Made by a program: the position numbers and the translations under genes
Assembly (NCBI GenBank): GCA_964016885.1
Contig: OZ024740.1
Coordinates: 204,360,429 to 204,424,428 of the forward strand
Direction of reading: 5' to 3'
DNA length: 64,000 nucleotides
Origin: Eledone cirrhosa
Lineage: Eukaryota > Mollusca > Cephalopoda > Octopoda > Eledonidae
The notes under the pieces: model-generated
Seen by the model: only the letters and a program-made list of their open reading frames with translations
The model's database searches: none
Told to the model about the DNA's origin: nothing
Part shown: piece by piece, positions 44,401 to 57,400 of the stretch
How positions within the stretch are numbered: the stretch's first letter is position 1
How the letters are laid out: each line of letters begins with the position of its first letter

Positions 44401-47400
44401 CCCAGACGTGGCTGTGTTATTAAGGAGTTTATTATAGACCCAGACGTGGCGGTGTTGTTAAGGAGTTCGTTATAGACCCAGACGTGGCTGTGTTATTAAG
44501 GACTTTATTATAGACCCAGACGTAGCTGTGTTGTTAAGGAGTTCGTTATAGACCCAGACGTGGCTGTGTTATTAAGAAGTTTATTATACACCCAGACGTA
44601 ACTGTGTTGTTAAGGAGTTCGTTATAGACCCAGACGTGGCTATGTTATTAAGGAGTTCGTTATAGACCCAGACGCGGCTGCGTTATTAAGGAGTTTATTA
44701 TCGAACCAGACGTGGCTGTGTTGTTAAGGAGTTCGTTATAGACACAGACGGGGCTGTGTTATTAAGGAGTTTATTATAGACCCAGACGTGGCTGTGTTGT
44801 TAAGGAGTTCGTTTTAGACACAGACGGGGCTGTGTTATTAAGGAGTTTATTATAGACCCAGACGTGGCTGTGTTGTTAAGGAGTTCGTTATAGACACAGA
44901 TGGGGCTGTACCCGCCGAGGTTAACTTTGCCTTTCATCCTTACGGGGTCGATAAAATGAAGTACCAGTAATACACTGGGTAATTGCTGGCCTTGTGCCTA
45001 ACGTAGAAACAATTATTAAGGAGTTTATTATACACCCAAACGTGACTGTGTTGTTAAGTAGTTTATTATAGACCCAGACTATGGCTGTGTTATAAACGAG
45101 TTTATTATAGACCCAGATGTCTCTGTGTTGTTAAGATGTTCATTATAGACCCAAAACTGGCTGTGTTATTAAGGAGTTCGTTATAGACACAGATGGGGCT
45201 GTGTTGTTAAGGAGTTCATTATAGACCCAGACGTGGCTGTGTTGTTAAGGAGTTTCTTATAGACCCAGACGTGGCTGTGTTATTAAGGAGTTTGTTATAG
45301 CCCCAGATCGGCTGTGTTGTTAAGGAGTTCGTTATAGACACAGACGGGGCTGTGTTATTAAGGAGTTTATTATAGACCCAGACGTGGCTGTGTTATTAAG
45401 GGGTTTCTGATAGACCCAGACGTGGCTGTGTTATTAAGGAGTTTATTATAGACCCAGACGTTGCTGTGTTATTAAGGAGTTTATTATAGACCCAGACGTG
45501 GCGGTGTTGTTAAGGAGTTCGTTATAGACGCAGACGGGGCTGTGTTGTTAAGGAGTTTATTATAGACCCAGACGTGGCTGTGTTATTAAGGACTTTATTA
45601 TAGACCCAGACGTAGCTGTGTTGTTAAGGAGTTCGTTATAGACCCAGACGTGTCTGTGTTATTAAGGACTTTATTATAGACCCAGACGTAGCTGTGTTGT
45701 TAAGGAGTTCGTTATAGACCCAGTCGTGGCTGTGTTATTAAGAAGTTTATTATACACCCAGACGTAACTGTGTTGTTAAGGAGTTCGTTATAGACCCAGA
45801 CGTGGCTATGTTATTAAGGAGTTCGTTATAGACCCAGACGCGGCTGCGTTATTAAGGAGTTTATTATCGAACCAGACGTGGCTGTGTTGTTAAGGAGTTC
45901 GTTATAGACACAGACGGGGCTGTGTTATTAAGGAGTTTATTATAGACCCAGACGTGGCTGTGTTGTTAAGGAGTTCGTTATAGACACAGATGGGGCTGTA
46001 TTATTAAGGAGATTATTATACACCCAGACGTGACTGTGTTGTTAAGGAGTTTATTATAGACCCAGACTATGGCTGTGTTATTAAGGAGTTTATTATAGAC
46101 CCAGATGTGTCTGTGTTGTTAAGGTGTTCATTATAGACCCAAAACTGGCTGTGTTATTAAGGAGTTCGTTATAGACACAGATGGGGCTGTGTTGTTAAGG
46201 AGTTTATTATAGACCCAGACGTGGCTGTGTTATTAACGGGTTTCTTATAGACCCAGACGTGGCTGTGTTATTAAGGAGTTTATTATAGACCCAGACGTGG
46301 CGGTGTTGTTAAGGAGTTCGTTATAGACCCAGACGTGGCTGTGTTATTAAGGAGTTTATTATAGACCCAGACGTGGCTGTGTTATTAAGGAGTTTGTTAT
46401 AGACCCAGACGTGGCTGTGTTGTTAAGGAGTTCGTTATAGACGCAGACGGGGCTGTGTTATTAAGGAGTTTCTTATAGACCCAGACGTAGCTGTGTTATT
46501 AAGGAGTTTGTTATAGCCTCAGATCGGCTGTGTTGTTAAGGAGTTCGTTATAGACACAGACGGGGCTGTGATATTAAGGTGTTTATTATAGACCCAGACG
46601 TGGCTGTTATTAAGGGGTTTCTTATAGACCCAGACGTGGCTGTGTTATTAAGGAGTTTATTATAGACCCAGACGTGGCGGTGTTGTTAAGGAGTTCGTTA
46701 TAGACCCAGACGTGGCTGTGTTATTAAGGACTTTATTATAGACCCAGACGTAACTGTGTTGTTAAGGAGTTCGTTAAAGACCCAGACGTGGCTATGTTAT
46801 TAAGGAGTTCGTTATAGACCCAGACGCGGCTGCGTTATTAAGGAGTTTATTATCGAACCAGACGTGGCTGTGTTGTTAAGGAGTTCGTTATAGACACAGA
46901 CGGGGCTGTGTTATTAAGGAGTCTATTATAGACCCAGACGTGGCTGTGTTGTTAAGGAGTTCGTTATAGACACAGACGGGGCTGTGTTATTAAGGAGTTT
47001 ATTATAGACCCAGACGTGGCTGTGTTGTTAAGGAGTTCGTTATAGACACAGATGGGGCTGTATTATTAAGGAGTTTATTATACACCCAGACGTGACTGTG
47101 TTGCTAAGGAGTTCGTTATAGACACAGACGTGGCTGTGTTATTAAGGAGTTTGTTATAGACCCAGACGTGGCTGTGTTGTTAAGGAGTTCGTTATAGACG
47201 CAAACGGGGCTGTGTTGTTAAGGAGTTTATTATAGACCCAGACGTGGCTGTGTTATTAAGGAGTTCGTTATAGACACAGACGGGGCTGTGTTATTAAGGA
47301 GTCTATTATAGACCCAGACGTGGCTGTGTTGTTAAGGAGTTCGTTATAGACACAGACGGGGCTGTGTTATTAAGGAGTTTATTATAGACCCAGACGTGGC

Positions 47401-50400
47401 TGTGTTATTAACGGGTTTCTTATAGACCCAGACGTGGCTGTGTTATTAAGGAGTTTATGATACACCCAGACGTGACTGTGTTGTTAAAGAGTTCGTTATA
47501 GACACAGACGTGGCTGTGTTATTAAGGAGTTTGTTATAGACCCAGACGTGGCTGTGTTGTTAAGGAGTTCGTTATAGACGCAGACGGGGCTGTGTTGTTA
47601 AGGAGTTTATTATAGACCCAGACGTGGCTGTGTTATTAAGGAGTTCGTTATAGACCCAGACGTGGCTGTGTTGTTAATGAGTTCGTTATAGACACAGACG
47701 GAGCTGTGATATCAAGGTGTTTATTATAGACCCAGACGTGGCTGTGTTATTAAGGGGTTTCTTATAGAGCCAGACGTGGCTGTGTTATTAAGGAGTTTAT
47801 TATAGACCCAAACGTTTCGGTGTTGTTAAGGAGTTCGTTATAGACCCAGACGTGGCTGTGTTATTAAGGACTGTATTATAGACCCCAGACGTAGCTGTGT
47901 TGTTAAGGAGTTCGTTATAGACCCAGACGTGGCTGTGTTATTAAGGAGTTTGTTATAGACCCAGACGTGGCTGTGTTGTTAAGGAGTTCGTTATAGACGC
48001 AGACGGGGCTGTGTTATTAAGGAGTTTCTTATAGACCCAGACGTGGCTGTGTTATTAAGGAGTTTGTTATAGCCCCAGATCGGCTGTGTTGTTAAGGAGT
48101 TCGTTATAGACACAGACGGGGCTGTGATATTAAGGTGTTTATTATAGACCCAGACGTGGCTGTGTTATTAAGGGGTTTCTTATAGACCCAGACGTGGCTG
48201 TGTTATTAAGGAGTTTATTATAGACCCAGACGTGGCGGTGTTGTTAAGGAGTTCGTTATAGACCCAGACGTGGCTGTGTTATTAAGGACTTTATTATAGA
48301 CCCAGACGTAGCTGTGTTGTTAAGGAGTTCGATATAGACCCAGACGTGGCTGTGTTATTAAGAAGTTTATTATACACCCAGACGTAACTGTATTGTTAAG
48401 GAGTTCGTTATAGACCCAGACGTGGCTATGTTATTAAGGAGTTCGTTATAGACCCAGACGCGGCTGCGTTATTAAGGAGTTTATTATCGAACCAGACGTG
48501 GCTGTGTTGTTAAGGAGTTCGTTATAGACACAGACGGGGCTGTGTTATTAAGGAGTTTATTATAGACCCAGACGTGGCTGTGTTGTTAAGGAGTTCGTTA
48601 TAGACACAGATGGGGCTGTATTATTAAGGAGTTTATTATACACCCAGACGTGACTGTGTTGTTAAGGAGTTTATTATAGACCCAGACTATGGCTGTGTTA
48701 TTAAGGAGTTTATTATAGACCCAGATGTGTCTGTGTTGTTAAGGTGTTCATTATAGACCCAAAACTGGCTGTGTTATTAAGGAGTTCGTTATAGACACAG
48801 ATGGGGCTGTGTTGTTAAGGGGTTTATTATAGACCCAGACGTGGCTGTGTTATTAACGGGTTTCTTATAAACCCAGACGTGGCTGTGTTATTAAGGAGTT
48901 TATTATAGACCCAGACGTGGCGGTGTTGTTAAGGAGTTCGTTATAGACCCAGACGTGGCTATGTTATTAAGGAGTTTATTATAGACCCAGACGTGGCTGT
49001 GTTATTAAGGAGTTTGTTATAGACCCAGACGTGGCTGTGTTGTTAAGGAGTTCGTTATAGACGCAGACGGGGCTGTGTTGTTAAGGAGTTTCTTATAGAC
49101 CCAGACGTAGCTGTGTTATTAAGGAGTTTGTTATAGCCCCAGATCGGCTGTGTTGTTAAGGAGTTCGTTATAGACACAGACGGGGCTGTGATATTAAGGT
49201 GTTTATTATAGACCCAGACGTGGCTGTGTTATTAAGGAGTTCGTTATAGACACAGACGGGGCTGTGTTATTAAGGAGTCTATTATAGACCCAGACGTGGC
49301 TGTGTTGTTAAGGAGTTCGTTATAGACACAGACGGGGCTGTGTTATTAAGGAGTTTATTATAGACCCAGACGTGGCTGTGTTATTAACGGGTTTCATATA
49401 GACCCAGACGTGGCTGTGTTATTAAGGAGTTTATGATACACCCAGACGTGACTGTGTTGTTAAGGAGTTCGTTATAGACACAGACGTGGCTGTGTTATTA
49501 AGGAGTTTGTTATAGACCCAGACGTGGCTGTGTTGTTAAGGAGTTCGTTATAGACGCAGACGGGGCTGTGTTGTTAAGGAGTTTATTATAGACCCAGACG
49601 TGGCTGTGTTATTAAGGAGTTCGTTATAGACCCAGACGTGGCTGTGTTGTTAATGAGTTCGTTATAGACACAGACGGGGCTGTGATATCAAGGTGTTTAT
49701 TATAGACCCAGACGTGGCTGTGTTATTAAGGGGTTTCTTATAGAGCCAGACGTGGCTGTGTTATTAAGGAGTTTATTATAGACCCAGACGTTTCGGTGTT
49801 GTTAAGGAGTTCGTTATAGACCCAGACGTGGCTGTGTTATTAAGGACTGTATTATAGACCCCAGACGTAGCTGTGTTGTTAAGGAGTTCGTTATAGACCC
49901 AGACGTGGCTGTGTTATTAAGGAGTTTGTTATAGACCCAGACGTGGCTGTGTTGTTAAGGAGTTCGTTATAGACGCAGACGGGGCTGTGTTATTAAGGAG
50001 TTTCTTATAGACCCAGACGTGGCTGTGTTATTAAGAAGTTTGTTATAGCCCCAGATCGGCTGTGTTGTTAAGGAGTTCGTTATAGACACAGACGGGGCTG
50101 TGATATTAAGGTGTTTATTATAGACCCAGACGTGGCTGTGTTATTAAGGGGTTTCTTATAGACCCAGACGTGGCTGTGTTATTAAGGAGTTTATTATAGA
50201 CCCAGACGTGGCGGTGTTGTTAAGTACTTCGTTATACACCCAGACGTGGCTGTGTTATTAAGGAGTTCGTTATAGACACAGATGGGGCTGTGTTGTTAAG
50301 GAGTTCATTATAGACCCAGACGTGGCTGTGTTGTTAAGGAGTTTCTTATAGACCCAGACGTGGCTGTGTTATAGACCCAGACGTGGCTATGTTATTAAGA

Positions 50401-51485
50401 AGTTTCTTATAGACCCAGACGTGGCTGTGTTGTTAAGGAGTTTGTTATAGACTCAGACGTGGCTGTGTTATTAAGGAGTTTGTTATAGCCCCAGATCGGC
50501 TGTGTTGTTAAGGAGTTCGTTATAGACACAGACGGGGCTGTGTTATTAAGGAGTTTATTATAGACCCAGACGTGGCTGTGTTATTAAGGGGTTTCTGATA
50601 GACCCAGACATGGCTGTGTTATTAAGGAGTTTATTATAGACCCAGACGTTGCTGTGTTATTAAGGAGTTTATTATAGACCCAGACGTGGCGGTGTTGTTA
50701 AGGAGTTCGTTATAGACGCAGACGGGGCTGTGTTGTTAAGGAGTTTATTATAGACCCAGACGTGGCTGTGTTATTAAGGACTTTATTATAGACCCAGACG
50801 TAGCTGTGTTGTTAAGGAGTTCGTTATAGACCCAGACGTGTCTGTGTTATTAAGGACTTTATTATAGACCCAGACGTAGCTGTGTTGTTAAGGAGTTCGT
50901 TATAGACCCAGACGTGGCTGTGTTATTAAGAAGTTTATTATACACCCAGACGTAACTGTGTTGTTAAGGAGTTCGTTATAGACCCAGACGTGGCTATGTT
51001 ATTAAGGAGTTCGTTATAGACCCAGACGCGGCTGCGTTATTAAGGAGTTTATTATCGAACCAGACGTGGCTGTGTTGTTAAGGAGTTCGTTATAGACACA
51101 GACGGGGCTGTGTTATTAAGGAGTTTATTATAGACCCAGACGTGGCTGTGTTGTTAAGGAGTTCGTTATAGACACAGATGGGGTTGTATTATTAAGGAGT
51201 TTATTATACACCCAGACGTGACTGTGTTGTTAAGGAGTTTATTATAGACCCAGACTATGGCTGTGTTATTAAGGAGTTTATTATAGACCCAGATGTGTCT
51301 GTGTTGTTAAGGTGTTCATTATAGACCCAAAACTGGCTGTGTTATTAAGGAGTTCGTTATAGACACAGATGGGGCTGTGTTGTTAAGGAGTTTATTATAG
51401 ACCCAGACGTGGCTGTGTTATTAACGGGTTTCTTATAGACCCAGACGTGGCTGTGTTATTAAGAAGTTTATTATAGACCCAGACG
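41417..51485. repeat. Copy 2 of the approximately 10.06-kb tandem duplication
   Basis: Abuts copy 1 directly. The match ends near 51,485, where copy 1's sequence would continue 'agacgtggctg' but this copy continues 'agacgtaactg', joining a different part of the array. A 2-bp difference, 'gatgtgtgtctg' near 41,230 against 'gatgtgtctg' near 51,292, shows small changes after duplication. Confidence 0.92.
44911..45012 (+). mobile_element. SINE 3' fragment inside the array (copy 2)
   Basis: As far as can be read by eye, identical to the fragment at 34,849-34,950, with the same junctions. It arose by duplication of the array, not by a second insertion. Confidence 0.9.
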
Positions 51486-54400
51486 TAACTGTGTTGTTAA
51501 GGAGTTCGTTATAGACCCAGACGTGGCTATGTTATTAAGGAGTTCGTTATAGACCCAGACGCGGCTGCGTTATTAAGGAGTTTATTATCGAACCAGACGT
51601 GGCTGTGTTGTTAAGGAGTTCGTTATAGACACAGACGGGGCTGTGTTATTAAGGAGTTTATTATAGACCCAGACGTGGCTGTGTTGTTAAGGAGTTCGTT
51701 ATAGACACAGATGGGGCTGTATTATTAAGGAGATTATTATACACCCAGACGTGACTGTGTTGTTAAGGAGTTTATTATAGACCCAGACTATGGCTGTGTT
51801 ATTAAGGAGTTTATTATAGACCCAGATGTGTCTGTGTTGTTAAGGTGTTCATTATAGACCCAAAACTGGCTGTGTTATTAAGGAGTTCGTTATAGACACA
51901 GATGGGGCTGTGTTGTTAAGGAGTTTATTATAGACCCAGACGTGGCTGTGTTATTAACGGGTTTCTTATAGACCCAGACGTGGCTGTGTTATTAAGGAGT
52001 TTATTATAGACCCAGACGTGGCGGTTTTGTTAAGGAGTTCGTTATAGACCCAGACGTGGCTGTGTTATTAAGGAGTTTATTATAGACCCAGACGTGGCTG
52101 TGTTATTAAGGAGTTTGTTATAGACCCAGACGTGGCTGTGTTGTTAAGGAGTTCGTTATAGACGCAGACGGGGCTGTGTTATTAAGGAGTTTCTTATAGA
52201 CCCAGACGTAGCTGTGTTATTAAGGAGTCTGTTATAGCCCCAGATCGGCTGTGTTGTTAAGGAGTTCGTTATAGACACAGACGGGGCTGTGATATTAAGG
52301 TGTTTATTATAGACCCAGACGTGGCTGTTATTAAGGGGTTTCTTATAGACCCAGACGTGGCTGTGTTATTAAGGAGTTTATTATAGACCCAGACGTGGCG
52401 GTGTTGTTACGGAGTTCGTTATAGACCCAGACGTGGCTGTGTTATTAAGGACTTTATTATAGACCCAGACGTAGCTGTGTTGTTAAGGAGTTCGTTATAG
52501 ACCCAGACGTGGTGTGTTATTAAGAAGTTTATTATACACCCAGACGTGACTGTGTTGTTAAGGAGTTCATTATAGACCCAGACGTGGCTATGTTATTAAG
52601 GAGTTCGTTATAGACCCAGACGGGGCATTGTTATTAAGGAGTTTATTATCGAACCAGATGTGGCTGTGTTGTTAAGGAGTTCGTTATAGACACAGACGGG
52701 GCTGTGTTATTAAGGAGTTTATTATAGACCCAGACGTGGCTGTGTTGTTAAGGAGTTCGTTATAGACAGAGATGGGGCTGTATTATTAAGGAGTTTATTA
52801 TACACCCAGACGTGACTGTGTTGTTAAGGAGTTTATTATAGACCCAGACTATGGCTGTGTTATTAAGGAGTTTATTATAGACCAGACGTGTCTGTGTTGT
52901 TAAGGTGTTCATTATAGACCCAGACGTGGCTGTGTTGTTAAGGAGTTTGTTATAGACCCAGACGTGGATGTGTTATAGACCCAGACGTGGCTGTGTTATA
53001 GACCCAGACGTGGCTATGTTATTAAGAAGTTTCTTATAGACCCAGACGTGGCTGTGTTGTTAAGGAGTTTGTTATAGACTCAGACGTGGCTGTGTTAATA
53101 AGGAGTTTGTTATAGCCACAGATCGGCTGTGTTGTTAAGGAGTTCGTTATAGACACAGACGGGGCTGTGTTATTAAGGAGTTTATTATAGACCCAGACGT
53201 GGCTGTGTTATTAAGGGGTTTCTGATAGACCCAGACGTAGCTGTGTTATTAAGGAGTTTATTATAGACCCAGACGTGGCGGTGTTGTAAAGGAGTTCGTT
53301 ATAGGCCCAGATGTGGCTGTGTTATTAAGGAGTTTATTATAGACCCAGACGTTGCTGTGTTATTAAAGAGTTTGTTATAGACCCAGACGTGGCTGTGTTG
53401 TTAAGGAGTTTGTTATAGACCATGACGTGGCTGTGTTGTTAAGGAGTTCGTTATAGACCCAGACATGGTTGTGTTATTAAGGAGTTTGTAGTAGACCCAG
53501 ACATGGTGGTGTTGTTAAGGAGTTTATTATAGACCCAGACTATGGCTGTGTTATTAAGGAGTTTATTATAGAACCAGACGTGTCTGTGTTGTTAAGGTGT
53601 TCATTATATACCCAGACGTGGCTGTGTTATTAAGGAGTTCGTTATAGACACAGACGGGGCTGTGTTGTTAAGGAGTTCATTAGAGACCCAGACGTGGCTG
53701 TGTTGTTAAGGAGTTTGTTATAGACCCAGACGTGGCTGTGTTATAGACCCAGACGTGGCTGTGTTATAGACCCAGCCGTGGCTGTGTTATAGATCCAGAC
53801 GTGGCTATGTTATTAAGAAGTTTCTTATAGACCCAGACGTGGCTGTGTTGTTAAGGAGTTTGTTATAGACTCAGACGTGGCTGTGTTATTAAGGAGTTTG
53901 TTATAGCCCCATATCGGCTGTGTTGTTAAGGAGTTCGTTATAGACACAGACGTGGCTGTGTTATTAAGGAGTTTATTATAGACCCAGACGTGGCTGTGTT
54001 ATTAAGGGTTTCTTATAGACCCAGACGTGGCTCTGTTGTTAAGGAGATCGTTATAGACACAGACGGGGCTGTGTTGTTAAGGAGTTTCTTATAGACCCAG
54101 ACGTGGCTGTGTTCTTAAGGGGTTTCTTATAGACCCAGACGTGGCTGTGTTGGTAAGGATTTTGTTATAGACCCAGACGTGACTGTGTTATTAAGGAGTT
54201 TATTATAGACCCAGACGTGGCTGTGTTATTAAGGGTTTCTTATAGACACAGGCGTGGCTGTGTTATTAAGGAGTTTATTATAGACCCAGACGTGGCTGTG
54301 TTATTAAGGAGTTTGTTATAGACCCAGACGTGGATATGTTATTAAGGGGTTTCTTATAGACCCAGACGTGGCTGTGTTGGTAAGGAGTTTGTTATAGACA

Positions 54401-57400
54401 CAGACGTGGCTGTGTTGTTAAGGAGTTCGTTATAGACGCAGACGGGGCTGTGATGTTAAGGAGTTTCCTATAGACCCAGACGTGGCTGTGTTGTTAAGGA
54501 GTTCGTTATAGACACAGACGGGGCTGTGTTGTTAAGGATTTTCTTATAGACCCAGACGGGGCTGTGTTGTTAAGGAGTTTCTTATAGACCGAGACGGGGC
54601 TGTGTTGTTAAGGAGTTTCTTATACACCCAGCCGTGGCTGTATTGTTAAGGAGTTCGTTATAGACACAGACGTGGCTGTGTTGTTAAGGAGTTTCTTATA
54701 GACCCAGACGTGGGTGTGTTGTTAAGGAGTTCCTTATAGACACAGACGGGGCTGTGAAGTTAAAGGCGTTTGTTATAGACCCAGACGTGACTGTGTTATT
54801 AAGGAGTTTATTATAGACCCAGACGTGGCTGTGTTGTTAAGGAGTTTGTTATAGACCCAGACGTGGCTATGTTATTAAGAAGTTTCTTATAGACCCAGAC
54901 GTGGCTGTGTTATTAAGGAGTTTGTTATAGCCCCAGATCAGCTGTGTTGTTAAGGAGTTCGTTATAGACACAGACGGTGCTGTGTTATTAAGGAGTTTAT
55001 TATAGACCCAGACGTGGCTGTGTTATTAAGGGGTTTCTTATAGACCCAGAGGTGGCTTAGTTATTAAGGAGTTTATTATAGACCCAGACGTGGCGGTGTT
55101 GTAAAGGAGTTCGTTATAGACCCAGACGTGGCTGTGTTATTACGGAGTTTATTATAGACCCAGACGTTGCTGTGTTATTAAGGAGTTTGTTATAGACCCA
55201 GACGTTGCTGTGTTGTTAAGGAGTTTGTTATAGACCATGACGTGGCTGTGTTGTTAAGGAGTTCGCTATAGACACAGACGGGGCAGTGTTATTAAGGAGT
55301 TCATTATAGACCCAGACGTGGCTGTGTTATAGACACAGACGTGGCTGTGTTATAGACCCAGACGTGGCTGTGTTATTAAGAAGTTTATTATACACCCAGA
55401 CGTAACTGTGTTGTTAAGGAGTTCGTTATAGACCCAGACGTGGCTATGTTATTAAGGAGTTCGTTATAGACCCAGACGCGGCTGCGTTATTAAGGAGTTT
55501 ATTATCGAACCAGACGTGGCTGTGTTGTTAAGAAGTTCGTTTTAGACACAGACGGGGCTGTGTTATTAAGGAGTTTATTATAGACCCAGACGTGGCTGTG
55601 TTGTTAAGGAGTTCGTTATAGACACAGAAGGGGGTGTGTTATTAAGGACTTTATTATAGACCCAGACGTGGCTGTGTTGTTATGGAGTTCGTTATAGACA
55701 CAGATGGGGCTGTATTATTAAGGAGTTTATTATACACCCAGACGTGACTGTGTTGTTAAGGAGTTTATTATAGACCCAGACTATGGCTGTGTTATTAACG
55801 AGTTTATTATAGACCCAGACGTGGCTGTGTTGTTAAGGTGTTCATTATAGACCCAAAACTGGCTGTGTTATTAAGGAGTTCGTTATAGACACAGATGGGG
55901 CTGTGTTGTTAAGGAGTTCATTATAGACCCAGACGTGGCTGTGTTGTTAAGGAGTTTCTTATAGACCCAGACGTGGCTGTGTTATAGACCCAGACGTGGC
56001 TATGTTATTAAGAAGTTTCTTATAGACCCAGACGTGGCTGTGTTGTTAAGGAGTTTGTTATAGACTCAGACGTGGCTGTGTTATTAAGGAGTTTGTTATA
56101 GCCCCAGATCGGCTGTGTTGTTAAGGAGTTCGTTATAGACCCAGACGTGGCTGTGTTATTAACGACTTTATTATAGACCCAGACGTAGCTGTGTTGTTAA
56201 GGAGTTCGTTATAGACCCAGACGTGTCTGTGTTATTAAGGACTTTATTATAGACCCAGACGTAGCTGTGTTGTTAAGGAGTTCGTTATAGACCCAGACGT
56301 GGCTGTGTTATTAAGAAGTTTATTATACACCCAGACGTAACTGTGTTGTTAAGGAGTTCGTTATAGACCCAGACGTGGCTATGTTATTAAGGAGTTCGTT
56401 ATAGACCCAGACGCGGCTGCGTTATTAAGGAGTTTATTATCGAACCAGACGTGGCTGTGTTGTTAAGGAGTTCGTTATAGACACAGACGGGGCTGTGTTA
56501 TTAAGGAGTTTATTATAGACCCAGACGTGGCTGTGTTGTTAAGGAGTTCGTTATAGACACAGATGGGGCTGTATTATTAAGGAGTTTATTATACACCCAG
56601 ACGTGACTGTGTTGTTAAGGAGTTTATTATAGACCCAGACTATGGCTGTGTTATTAAGGAGTTTATTATAGACCCAGATGTGTCTGTGTTGTTAAGGTGT
56701 TCATTATAGACCCAAAACTGGCTGTGTTATTAAGGAGTTCGTTATAGACACAGATGGGGCTGTGTTGTTAAGGAGTTTATTATAGACCCAGACGTGGCTG
56801 TGTTATTAACGGGTTTCTTATAGACCCAGACGTGGCTGTGTTATTAAGGAGTTTATTATAGACCCAGACGTGGCGGTGTTGTTAAGGAGTTCGTTATAGA
56901 CGCAGACGGGGCTGTGTTATTAAGGTGTTTATTATAGACCCAGACGTGGCTGTGTTATTAAGGGGTTTCTTATAGACCCAGACGTGGCTGTGTTATTAAG
57001 GAGTTTATTATAGACCCAGACGTGGCGGTGTTGTTAAGGAGTTCGTTATAGACCCAGCGTGGCTGTGTTATTAAGGACTTTATTATAGACCCAGACGTAG
57101 CTGTGTTGTTAAGGAGTTCGTTATAGACCCAGACGTGGCTGTGTTATTAAGAAGTTTATTATACACCCAGACGTAACTGTGTTGTTAACGAGTTCGTTAT
57201 AGACCCAGACGTGGCTATGTTATTAAGGAGTTCGTTATAGACCCAGACGCGGCTGCGTTATTAAGGAGTTTATTATCGAACCAGACGTGGCTGTGTTGTT
57301 AAGGAGTTCGTTATAGACACAGACGGGGCTGTGTTATTAAGGAGTTTATTATAGACCCAGACGTGGCTGTGTTGTTAAGGAGTTCGTTATAGACACAGAC

